From Streptomyces kurssanovii (GTDB lineage: Bacteria; Actinomycetota; Actinomycetes; Streptomycetales; Streptomycetaceae), in NCBI RefSeq assembly GCF_014649695.1, contig NZ_BMTN01000010.1, positions 124,001 to 188,000 of the forward strand: 64,000 bases of DNA. The letters are read 5' to 3'. Under the pieces are notes generated by a model, which did not search any database, was not told the origin of the DNA, and saw only the letters and a program-made list of their open reading frames with translations. Below are positions 1-6,685 of the stretch, piece after piece (positions within the stretch are counted from its first letter, which is position 1; every line of letters begins with the position of its first letter). Made by a program: the position numbers and the translations under genes.

Positions 1-248
1 AGTACGGGTCCCTCACGGAAGCGGCCGAGGCGGATCTTCGGGCCCTGAAGGTCCGCGAGGATGCCGACGCTGCGGCCGGTTTCGTCGGAAGCCTTTCGTA
101 CGTGGTGGTAGCGCTCCTCGTGGTCGGCGTAGGTGCCGTGGCTGAGGTTGAAGCGGGCGATGTCCATTCCGGCGTCGACGAGTGCCTTGATCTGCTCGTA
201 CGTGTCGGTTGCGGGGCCCAGGGTGCAGACGATTTTTGCTCGGCGCAT
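1..248 (-). CDS. pyk: pyruvate kinase, N-terminal part (runs off the window)
   Basis: Only the first 82 codons are present; the gene continues beyond base 1. Pyruvate kinase transfers phosphate from phosphoenolpyruvate to ADP in the last step of glycolysis (cytoplasm). The reading begins MRRAKIVCTLGPATD and contains the family's early conserved blocks: ARFNLSHG near residue 33 (substrate arginine) and DLQGPKIR near residue 67 (start of the active-site barrel). The ATG at 248 gives the standard N-terminus for the family. A short inverted repeat lies 18 bp upstream (266-277). Identification is secure from these motifs; which paralogue this is cannot be told from the fragment. Confidence 0.95.
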   Translation of the reverse strand, partial: MRRAKIVCTLGPATDTYEQIKALVDAGMDIARFNLSHGTYADHEERYHHVRKASDETGRSVGILADLQGPKIRLGRFREGPV

Positions 249-265
249 GTTTCGAGCCTATGGCT

Positions 266-277
266 TACCGGTCGGTA
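266..277. promoter_or_regulatory. inverted repeat TACCG-GT-CGGTA upstream of pyk
   Basis: Five-base arms TACCG and CGGTA flank a 2-bp centre, 18 bp before the pyk start codon. The arms resemble operators of TetR-type repressors in actinobacteria. The site is short and no regulator gene is adjacent, so a function is only a guess. Confidence 0.25.
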
Positions 278-382
278 GAGAATTGGGCGTGCGTGACTAC
301 CCAACAACCTTTGCATGAAGGGCTATTGACAAGCGTTGAATTGTGCGCAGGGCTGCTCGGATGAGCAGGGGGCGCCGTCCGT

Positions 383-1096
383 TCACAATTGCGGCGGCGT
401 CATGGTGAAGCGCGCGTTCACCTGGGCGTAGACGGTCTGGCGCTGTGGTTCGAGGTCGAGGGCGGGTGCGGCCTCCGCGCCGGCGGCTCCGGCGAAGCCG
501 CGTGCGCTGCCGGGCGGGGCGGGCATCGCGTAGCGGGGCGGGGCGGCTTCGGCTCCGATGTCGGCGAGTTCGACGAGGGCGGAGAGCCGGCCGCCGATGG
601 CTTCGGCGTATTCCCGGGCGCGTTGGACGGCTTCGCGTACGGCTTGGCGCCGGGCTTCGCCGTGGGCGGGCGAGTCGGGGCGCAGTGACCACCAGGGGCC
701 GTTGACCTGGGTGAGTTCGAGGTCGGCGAGGCGGGTGGTGAGCTCGCCGAGGGCGGTGAAGTCGCTCAGTACGGCGGTGATGTGGACGCGGCCGTGGTAG
801 GCGTGGATGCGTTCGCCGCGGCCGTGCTGGGTGAGTTGGGGTGTGACGGAGAACGCGCCGGTCTCGAGCTTTTCGACTGCCGGGCCGTACGACTTGACGA
901 GGTCGAGTGCGGCGGCGTTGCGGCGGGTGAGGTCTTCGAGAGCGGTGCGTCGGTCCTTGCCGCGGGCGCTGATGGTGATGCCGATGCGGGCGATCTCGGG
1001 GTCGAATTCGATGCGTGCCTCGCCGCGTACGGCGACGCGTGGTTGTTCGGGGGTGGCGTAGGGGGCGGTGGGAGTGGGGGGTGTGGCGTCGTCCAT
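383..1096 (-). CDS. SIMPL-domain (DUF541) protein
   Basis: A 237-residue protein of the SIMPL/DUF541 family, whose cellular role is poorly defined. The body of the family begins at VAVRGEARIEFDPEIARIGI near residue 21, followed by the typical alternation of beta strands and helices (about 45-190) and an Ala/Pro-rich segment before the C-terminal strand. The ATG at 1096 was chosen because GAGGGAGA lies just upstream; a longer frame to 1237 has no comparable ribosome site. No signal peptide or membrane segment is visible with this start, although many relatives are exported. It is transcribed towards pyk and divergently from the nucleotidase gene. Confidence 0.85.
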   Translation of the reverse strand: MDDATPPTPTAPYATPEQPRVAVRGEARIEFDPEIARIGITISARGKDRRTALEDLTRRNAAALDLVKSYGPAVEKLETGAFSVTPQLTQHGRGERIHAYHGRVHITAVLSDFTALGELTTRLADLELTQVNGPWWSLRPDSPAHGEARRQAVREAVQRAREYAEAIGGRLSALVELADIGAEAAPPRYAMPAPPGSARGFAGAAGAEAAPALDLEPQRQTVYAQVNARFTMTPPQL

Positions 1097-1254
1097 GGTG
1101 TCTCCCTCGTGCGGTGAGCCGGTCGTCCCACTGTCGCATCCGGCTCGGACAGTCGGCTCCGGCCGGACATCGGATCGAAACCTGGCAGGGGTGTTGCGTG
1201 GGTGGCGTGTAGGCCAGAATCTACGCGCGTTGTGCATTGATCGAGGGAGACGAA

Positions 1255-3066
1255 ATGCCGCTGAACCGTAGGACGTTCCTGGAGCGGTCGGCCGCCGCCG
1301 GCGCGGGTGTCGCTGTCGCGGGTGCCGCTGCCGCGCCCGCGGTGGCCGAGGAGCGGGGCAAGGACCATGGGCACGGACGTCCGCAGAAGCGGTATTCGTT
1401 CACCGTGCTGGGGACGACCGATCTGCACGGGAATGTCTTCAACTGGGACTATTTCACGGACAAGGAGTTCGACGACAAGGCGCACAACGACGTGGGCCTG
1501 GCGAAGATCTCGACGCTGGTGAACCGGATCCGTGAGGAGAAGGGCCGACGCAACACGCTGCTGATCGACGCCGGTGACACGATCCAGGGCACCCAGTTGT
1601 CGTACTACTACGCCAAGGTCGACCCGATCACGGCAGAGCGCGGTCCGGTGCACCCGATGGCGCAGGCGATGAACGCCATCGGCTACGACGCCGCGGCGCT
1701 CGGCAACCACGAGTTCAACTACGGCATCCCGGTGCTGCGCAAGTTCGAGGAGCAGTGCGACTTCCCGCTGCTGGGTGCGAACGCGCTGGACGCGAAGACG
1801 CTGCGGCCCGCGTTCCCGCCGTACAGCATGCACCGTCTGCGCACGCCGCACGGGCGTGATGTGCGGGTGGCCGTGCTCGGTCTGACGAATCCGGGCATCG
1901 CGATCTGGGACAAGCAGAACGTGAGCGGGAAGATGGTCTTCCCCGGTCTGGAGGAGCAGGCGGCGAAGTGGGTGCCGAAGCTGCGCTCGATGGGTGCGGA
2001 CGTGGTGGTCGTCTCGGCGCATTCGGGTTCCAGCGGCACGTCCTCGTACGGTGACCAGCTGCCGTACGTCGAGAACGCGGCGGGTCTGGTGGCCGAGCAG
2101 GTGCCCGGTATCGACGCGATTCTGGTGGGCCACGCGCACACCGAGATACCGGAGTACTTCGTCACCAACAAGGAGACGGGTCAGCAGGTCGTTCTGTCCG
2201 AGCCGCTGAAGTGGGGCCAGCGGCTGACGCTGTTCGACTTCGATCTGGTGTGGGAGAAGGGCCGCTGGGTGGTGGAGCGGGTCGGGGCGAAGGTCCTGAA
2301 CTCCAACACGGTCGCCGAGGACCCAGAGATCACGAGTCTGCTGGGTGACGAGCACAAGAAGGTCGTGGCGTACGTCAACCAGGTGATCGGCACGTCGACG
2401 GCGGCGATGTCAACGGCCGACGCGCCGTGGAAGGACGAGCCGATCATCGACCTGATCAACCATGTCCAGGCCGAGACGGTGAAGGCCGCGCTGGCGGGCG
2501 GCGAGTACGCGGCGCTGCCGGTGCTGTCGCAGGCGTCGTGCTTCTCCCGGACGGCGGCGATCCCGGCGGGCCAGGTGACGATCAAGGACGCGGCGGGGCT
2601 GTACCCCTTCGAGAACACCCTCGAGGCGCGGCTGATGACGGGTGCGCAGCTGAAGGAGTACCTGGAGTTCTCGGCCCGGTACTACGTGCAGACTCCGGCG
2701 GGGGCGCCGGTGGACACGTCGAAGCTGACGAACGCGAACGGGACGCCGGACTACAACTACGACGCGGTGTCGGGTCTGACGTACGAGGTCGACATCGCGC
2801 AGCCGGCGGGTTCGCGGATCGTGAAGCTGTCCTTCGAGGGTGCGCCGGTCGACCCGGCCGCGCGGTTCGTGCTCGCCGTGAACAACTACCGGGCGAGCGG
2901 GGGCGGCAATTTCCCGCACATCGCCGCGGCGCAGCAGCTGTGGGCGAATTCGGAGGAGATCCGGAACACGATCATCGCGTGGGTGCAGGCGAAGGGTTCG
3001 GTGGATCCGGCGGAGTTCGCTTCGGTGGGCTGGAAGCTGACGCGGGACGGTGTGCCGGTGTTCTAG
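1255..3066 (+). CDS. secreted 5'-nucleotidase / cyclic phosphodiesterase-like metallophosphoesterase
   Basis: A 603-residue exported metallophosphatase of the 5'-nucleotidase family, expected to dephosphorylate extracellular nucleotides. The N-terminus MPLNRRTFLE followed by an Ala-rich hydrophobic stretch is a Tat signal. The calcineurin-like domain carries the two-metal motifs in order: TTDLHGN (about 55-60), DAGDTIQG (about 104), GNHEFNYG (about 151), AHSGSS (about 260) and VGHAHTE (about 292). The 5'-nucleotidase C-terminal domain fills roughly residues 370-560. The ATG at 1255 follows GAGGGAGA; an in-frame TTG at 1237 is less likely because it would place residues before the twin arginines and has no better ribosome site. 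The gene converges on the N-hydroxylase gene with only 19 bp between stops. Confidence 0.93.
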   Translation: MPLNRRTFLERSAAAGAGVAVAGAAAAPAVAEERGKDHGHGRPQKRYSFTVLGTTDLHGNVFNWDYFTDKEFDDKAHNDVGLAKISTLVNRIREEKGRRNTLLIDAGDTIQGTQLSYYYAKVDPITAERGPVHPMAQAMNAIGYDAAALGNHEFNYGIPVLRKFEEQCDFPLLGANALDAKTLRPAFPPYSMHRLRTPHGRDVRVAVLGLTNPGIAIWDKQNVSGKMVFPGLEEQAAKWVPKLRSMGADVVVVSAHSGSSGTSSYGDQLPYVENAAGLVAEQVPGIDAILVGHAHTEIPEYFVTNKETGQQVVLSEPLKWGQRLTLFDFDLVWEKGRWVVERVGAKVLNSNTVAEDPEITSLLGDEHKKVVAYVNQVIGTSTAAMSTADAPWKDEPIIDLINHVQAETVKAALAGGEYAALPVLSQASCFSRTAAIPAGQVTIKDAAGLYPFENTLEARLMTGAQLKEYLEFSARYYVQTPAGAPVDTSKLTNANGTPDYNYDAVSGLTYEVDIAQPAGSRIVKLSFEGAPVDPAARFVLAVNNYRASGGGNFPHIAAAQQLWANSEEIRNTIIAWVQAKGSVDPAEFASVGWKLTRDGVPVF

Positions 3067-3085
3067 ACGTCCCCGGATGGGCTGT

Positions 3086-4501
3086 TTAGCGCTGTGATTC
3101 CAGTGGCGTGAGCGGGGGCGTCTGGCCGGGAATGCCGGGCGCCTCCTGCTGCTGGAGGCCGAAGCGGGTGAAGGCGGTGCGGCGGGGCAGGGGGTAGGGC
3201 TCCTTGCCGGTGAGGGAGTTGAGGATGCTCGCGCTGCGCCAGGCGGCGAGCCCGAGGTCGGGGGCGCCGACGCCGTGGGTGTGGCGTTCGGCGTTCTGTA
3301 CGTAGAGGGATCCGCTGACGGCGGGGTCGAGGTCGAGGCGGAATTCGCTGTCGACGAGGGGGCGTCCGGCGCGGTCGCGGTGGATGTAGGGGTCGATGCC
3401 GGCGAGGAGCCGGGTGAGCGGGCGTTCGCGGTAGCCGGTGGCGAGGACGACGGCGTCGGTGGTGAGGCGGGAGCGGGTGCCCTGCTGGATGTGTTCGAGG
3501 TGGAGCTCGACCTGGGTGGTGGCGACCCGGCCGGCGGTGCGGACGGTGACGCCGGGTGTGAGGACGGCGTCGGGCCAGCCGCCGTGCAGGCTGCGGCGGT
3601 AGAGCTCTTCGTGGATGGCGGCGATGGTGTCGGCGTCGATGCCTTTGTGGAGCTGCCATTGGCGGGGCAGCAGCTCCCCGCGGACCTTTTCCGGAAGGGC
3701 GTGGAAGTAGCGGGTGTAGTCGGGGGTGAAGTGTTCGAGGCCGAGCTTGGAGTACTCCATGGGTGCGAAGGCTTCGGTGCGGGTGAGCCAGTGGAGCTTC
3801 TCGGCCCCGGCGGGGCGGGCGCGGAGCAGGTCGAGGAACACCTCGGCGCCGGACTGGCCCGAGCCGATGACGGTGACGTGCTCCGCGCGGAGGAGCCGGT
3901 CGCGGTGCTCCAGGTAGTCGGCGGAGTGGAGGACGGGCACGCTGGGCGCGTCGGCGAGCGGGCGCAGCGGTTCGGGTACGTACGGCTCTGTGCCGACGCC
4001 GAGTGCGACGTTGCGGGTGTAGGCGCGGCCCAGTGCCTCGGCCTCGCCGTCGGCGTCGAGCTGGGTGAAGTCGACCTCGAACAGGTCGCGTTCGGTGTTC
4101 CAGCGGACGGCGTCGACCTGGTGGCCGAAGTGCAGGCCGGGGAGGTTGTCGCCGACCCAGCGGCAGTAGGCGTCGTACTCGGCGCGCTGGATGTGGAAGC
4201 GCTCCGCGAAGTAGAAGGGGAAGAGCCGGTCGCGGGCGCGCAGGTAGTTGAGGAACGACCAGGGGCTCGCCGGGTCGGCGAGGGTGACGAGGTCGGCGAG
4301 GAACGGGACCTGGAGGGTGGCGCCCTCGATGAGGAGTCCGGGGTGCCACCGGAAGGTGGACCGCTGCTCGAAGAAGGTGGTGACGAGCCCGCCGGGGACG
4401 CCGTGGGCGAGCGCGGCGAGGGAGAGGTTGAACGGTCCGATGCCGATGCCGACGAGGTCGTAGGGGCGGTCGGGCTGCTGGGCCGGTGGCGTGGCGGTCA
4501 T
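3086..4501 (-). CDS. lysine/ornithine-type N-hydroxylase (SidA/IucD/PvdA family)
   Basis: A 471-residue FAD/NADPH N-hydroxylase that oxidises the terminal amine of lysine, ornithine or a derived diamine, the committed step for hydroxamate siderophores. FAD-binding GIGIGPFNLSLAAL lies at about 18-31, substrate-side motifs RARDRLFPFYF and EYDAYCRWV at about 110-140, the NADPH loop VIGSGQSGAEVF near 235, and the family ATGY motif near 378. The start ATG overlaps the stop of the upstream decarboxylase as ATGA, so the two are co-translated. The pairing equals desA-desB of desferrioxamine clusters, but no acyltransferase (desC) or NIS synthetase (desD) follows; the next gene is convergent. The true substrate is not determinable from sequence alone. 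Confidence 0.9.
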   Translation of the reverse strand: MTATPPAQQPDRPYDLVGIGIGPFNLSLAALAHGVPGGLVTTFFEQRSTFRWHPGLLIEGATLQVPFLADLVTLADPASPWSFLNYLRARDRLFPFYFAERFHIQRAEYDAYCRWVGDNLPGLHFGHQVDAVRWNTERDLFEVDFTQLDADGEAEALGRAYTRNVALGVGTEPYVPEPLRPLADAPSVPVLHSADYLEHRDRLLRAEHVTVIGSGQSGAEVFLDLLRARPAGAEKLHWLTRTEAFAPMEYSKLGLEHFTPDYTRYFHALPEKVRGELLPRQWQLHKGIDADTIAAIHEELYRRSLHGGWPDAVLTPGVTVRTAGRVATTQVELHLEHIQQGTRSRLTTDAVVLATGYRERPLTRLLAGIDPYIHRDRAGRPLVDSEFRLDLDPAVSGSLYVQNAERHTHGVGAPDLGLAAWRSASILNSLTGKEPYPLPRRTAFTRFGLQQQEAPGIPGQTPPLTPLESQR

Positions 4502-5862
4502 CGGGGGGTGCTGCCTTCCACGAGGTCGGTGAGGGTCTGCAGGGCACCGCTGGTGGTGTGGGGGTTGAGCAGGGTGGCCTTGAGCCAGAGCCGACCGCCG
4601 GCGCGGGCCCGGCCGAGGACGGCGCGGCCCTGTACGAGCAGGGCGCGCCGGATCTCGGCCGTCTCCTCGTCGCTCGCGCCGGTGGGCCGGAACAGGACGG
4701 TGGAGAGGGTGGGTCGTTCGTAGAGCTCGAGGCGCGGGTTCTTGTCGATGAGGTCCGCGAGGTCGTGGGCGGCGGCGCAGGTGTGGTCGACGAGGGCGGC
4801 GAGGCCGGTGCGGCCGAGTGCTTTGAGGGTGACGGCGATCTTGAGGATGTCGGGCCGGCGGGTGGTGCGCAGGGAGCGGCCGAGGAGGTCGGGCAGGCCG
4901 GCGTCGGTGTCGTCCTCCGCGTTGAGGTACTCGGCGGTGTGGCCGAGCGGCGCGAGGCGGGCGGTGTCGGGTACGGCGAGGAGTCCGGCGGCGACGGGCT
5001 GCCAGCCGAGTTTGTGCAGGTCGAGCGTGACGGAGTGGGCGCGCTCCAGGCCGGTGAGGAGGTGGCGGCGTTCGGTGCTGAAGAGGAGCGGGCCGCCGTA
5101 GGAGGCGTCGATGTGCAGTTCGGCGCGGTGGCGGTCGGTGAGGTCGGCGATCCGGCCGAGGGGATCGATGCGGCCGGTGTCGGTGGTGCCCGCGGTGGCG
5201 ACGACGAGGACCGGGCCGTGGAGGCGGGTCAGTGTGTCGTCCAGTGCGGCCGGTTCGTTCAGGGTGACGGTGTGCGGCCGGGGCAGTCCCAGGAGCCAGG
5301 CGGCGCGGCCGACCGAGTGGTGGGCGCTGTCGTCGCAGACGACCTGGACCGGTGTGCCGGCGCGCTCGCGGGCGAGGAGGAGGGCGAGCTGGTTGGACTC
5401 GGTACCGCCGGTGGTGACGATGGCATCGGGGGCGGTCTGCTGGGGGTACACCTCCGTCGCGAGTGCGCGGGTGACCTGTGCCTCCAGTTCGGAGGCGGCG
5501 GGTGCCTGGTCCCAGGAGTCCATGGACGGGTTGAGCGCGGAGGCGGCAAGGTCGGCGGCGACGGCCAGTGCGAGGGGCGGCGTGTGGAGGTGGGCCGCGC
5601 ACAGGGGGTCGGCCGGGTCGGCGGCGCCGTGGGCGACGGCGCGGACGAGGGTGCGCAGGGCGGGGGCGGCGCCGGCGCCGTGCTCCGGGAGTACGTCCCC
5701 GAGGCTCTGGCGCATCCGTGCGGCGACGGCGTCGGGCCCGCCGGCGGGTACGGGGCCGCCGCGGGCGATCGCGCCTTCGCCGAGTGCGTCGAGCACGAGC
5801 GCGAGCAGGGGGCGCAGGGCGTCGGGGCCGGTGATTCCTCCCGCGAGGGGCGGGGTGTTCAT
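4498..5862 (-). CDS. PLP-dependent amino acid decarboxylase (group II, DesA/DDC-like)
   Basis: A 454-residue pyridoxal-phosphate decarboxylase of the aromatic-amino-acid / diaminobutyrate / lysine decarboxylase group. Visible residues: GGTESNQLAL (about 153), AHHSVGRAA (PLP-stacking His, about 178), DASYGG (about 252, PLP Asp) and LDLHKLGWQP (about 277, Schiff-base Lys in the HK pair). In siderophore pathways such enzymes turn lysine into cadaverine for the N-hydroxylase encoded immediately downstream, with which it shares an ATGA overlap. The ATG at 5862 has GAAGGA about 9 bp upstream. A direct repeat of GGGTGTCAC precedes it (5890-5912). I see no convincing iron box upstream, unlike typical des operons. 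Confidence 0.88.
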   Translation of the reverse strand: MNTPPLAGGITGPDALRPLLALVLDALGEGAIARGGPVPAGGPDAVAARMRQSLGDVLPEHGAGAAPALRTLVRAVAHGAADPADPLCAAHLHTPPLALAVAADLAASALNPSMDSWDQAPAASELEAQVTRALATEVYPQQTAPDAIVTTGGTESNQLALLLARERAGTPVQVVCDDSAHHSVGRAAWLLGLPRPHTVTLNEPAALDDTLTRLHGPVLVVATAGTTDTGRIDPLGRIADLTDRHRAELHIDASYGGPLLFSTERRHLLTGLERAHSVTLDLHKLGWQPVAAGLLAVPDTARLAPLGHTAEYLNAEDDTDAGLPDLLGRSLRTTRRPDILKIAVTLKALGRTGLAALVDHTCAAAHDLADLIDKNPRLELYERPTLSTVLFRPTGASDEETAEIRRALLVQGRAVLGRARAGGRLWLKATLLNPHTTSGALQTLTDLVEGSTPR

Positions 5863-5889
5863 GAGGCGGGGTCCTTCGGCGAGGCGCGG

Positions 5890-5912
5890 GGGTGTCACAC
5901 GACGGGTGTCAC
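5890..5912. promoter_or_regulatory. direct repeat GGGTGTCAC x2 upstream of the decarboxylase gene
   Basis: Two copies of GGGTGTCAC (5890-5898 and 5904-5912) are spaced 14 bp apart, 28-50 bp before the decarboxylase start codon. That position suits an operator or activator site. No known regulator is assigned. Confidence 0.3.
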
Positions 5913-6170
5913 CCCACGGTGTCGAGGGGCCCGGCGGGGCGCCCGCAGATCTCAACGATCGGAACCCGAAAGTGGTATCGCCTTGCGGGAAGGAGGGGGC
6001 TGGGGGGGTGGCGACTGGTATGGGGCGGGGTGCGGGGCCGCTGCGCGGGGCGTGGTCCGCTGGCGGAGCATGGCCCTTGGCGGGCGCGTGGTCCGCTAGC
6101 GGGTGCGTGCCGCTGCGGTCCGGCCGGAAGCGGGGTCCGCTGCACGGGGGCACGGTCCTTGGGCGGCCGC

Positions 6171-6370
6171 GGGGTCCGCTACGCGAGGACGTGGCCGCCG
6201 GGCGGGAGCCTGGCCCCCTGCCGGGGACGGGCTCCGCTGCCCCGGCGCGGGGTCCGCTACGCGAGGACGTGACCGCCGGGCGGAAGCCTGGCCCCCTGCC
6301 GGGGACGCGCTCCGCTGCCCCGGCGCGGGGTCCGCTACGCGAGGACGTGACCGCCGGGCGGAAGCCTGGC
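6171..6370. repeat. 78-bp tandem repeat, about 2.6 copies
   Basis: Units begin at 6171, 6249 and 6327. The first two full units differ at only three positions, and the third copy is identical to the second for 44 bp and then diverges. Degenerate GTCCGCT-containing pieces also occur at 6055, 6091, 6135 and 6399, so the array seems to have grown from an older irregular repeat. The rest of 5863-6418 is G-rich low-complexity sequence with no gene I can support. The unit length is a multiple of three, which keeps spurious frames open. Confidence 0.85.
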
Positions 6371-6418
6371 GCGAGGGCCTCGCCGCCGCGGGAGCGTGGT
6401 CCGCTGCGCGGAGCTTGT

Positions 6419-6682
6419 CCCCTCCCCGCCCCTTCCCGAAACCGGGGCAGGCCCCGGACCCCGTACCGCCCTGCGGGCGGCGTACCGCGCTCCGCACGGT
6501 GCCCTCAATCTCCCCCTACGGCCTGGCGGCCGTGGGAGGTGCCCCAGGCGGGCTGACTTTGCCAGCCCCGCCGGCGTTTGAGGCGCGGGGGTCCGGGGGC
6601 AGCGCCCCCGAAACACCGCGCGCAGCGCGGTGGTACGGGCCCGGGCGGAGCCCGGTTTCGGGGAAAGGGCGGGGTGGGGGAA
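6419..6682. repeat. mosaic intergenic element, copy A
   Basis: A GC-rich patchwork between pepN and the siderophore-type operon. A C-rich left border (CCTCCCCGCCCCTTCCCG, 6421-6438) mirrors a G-rich right border (to 6680). Between them are module TACGGCCTGGCGGCCGTG (from 6517), module GACTTTGCCAGCCCCGCCGG, the hairpin GGGGGCAGCGCCCCC (6595-6609) and an ACCGCGC/GCGCGGT hairpin. The same modules occur at about 22990, 39631 and 44161. It begins 3 bp after the pepN stop, so it may also terminate that transcript. Confidence 0.8.
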
Positions 6683-6685
6683 AGG

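Noticed and set aside
6419-6682. Insertion sequence remnant
   Set aside because: No transposase fragment, no clear target-site duplication and the same modules recur in different order elsewhere, so I record it as a mosaic element rather than an IS.
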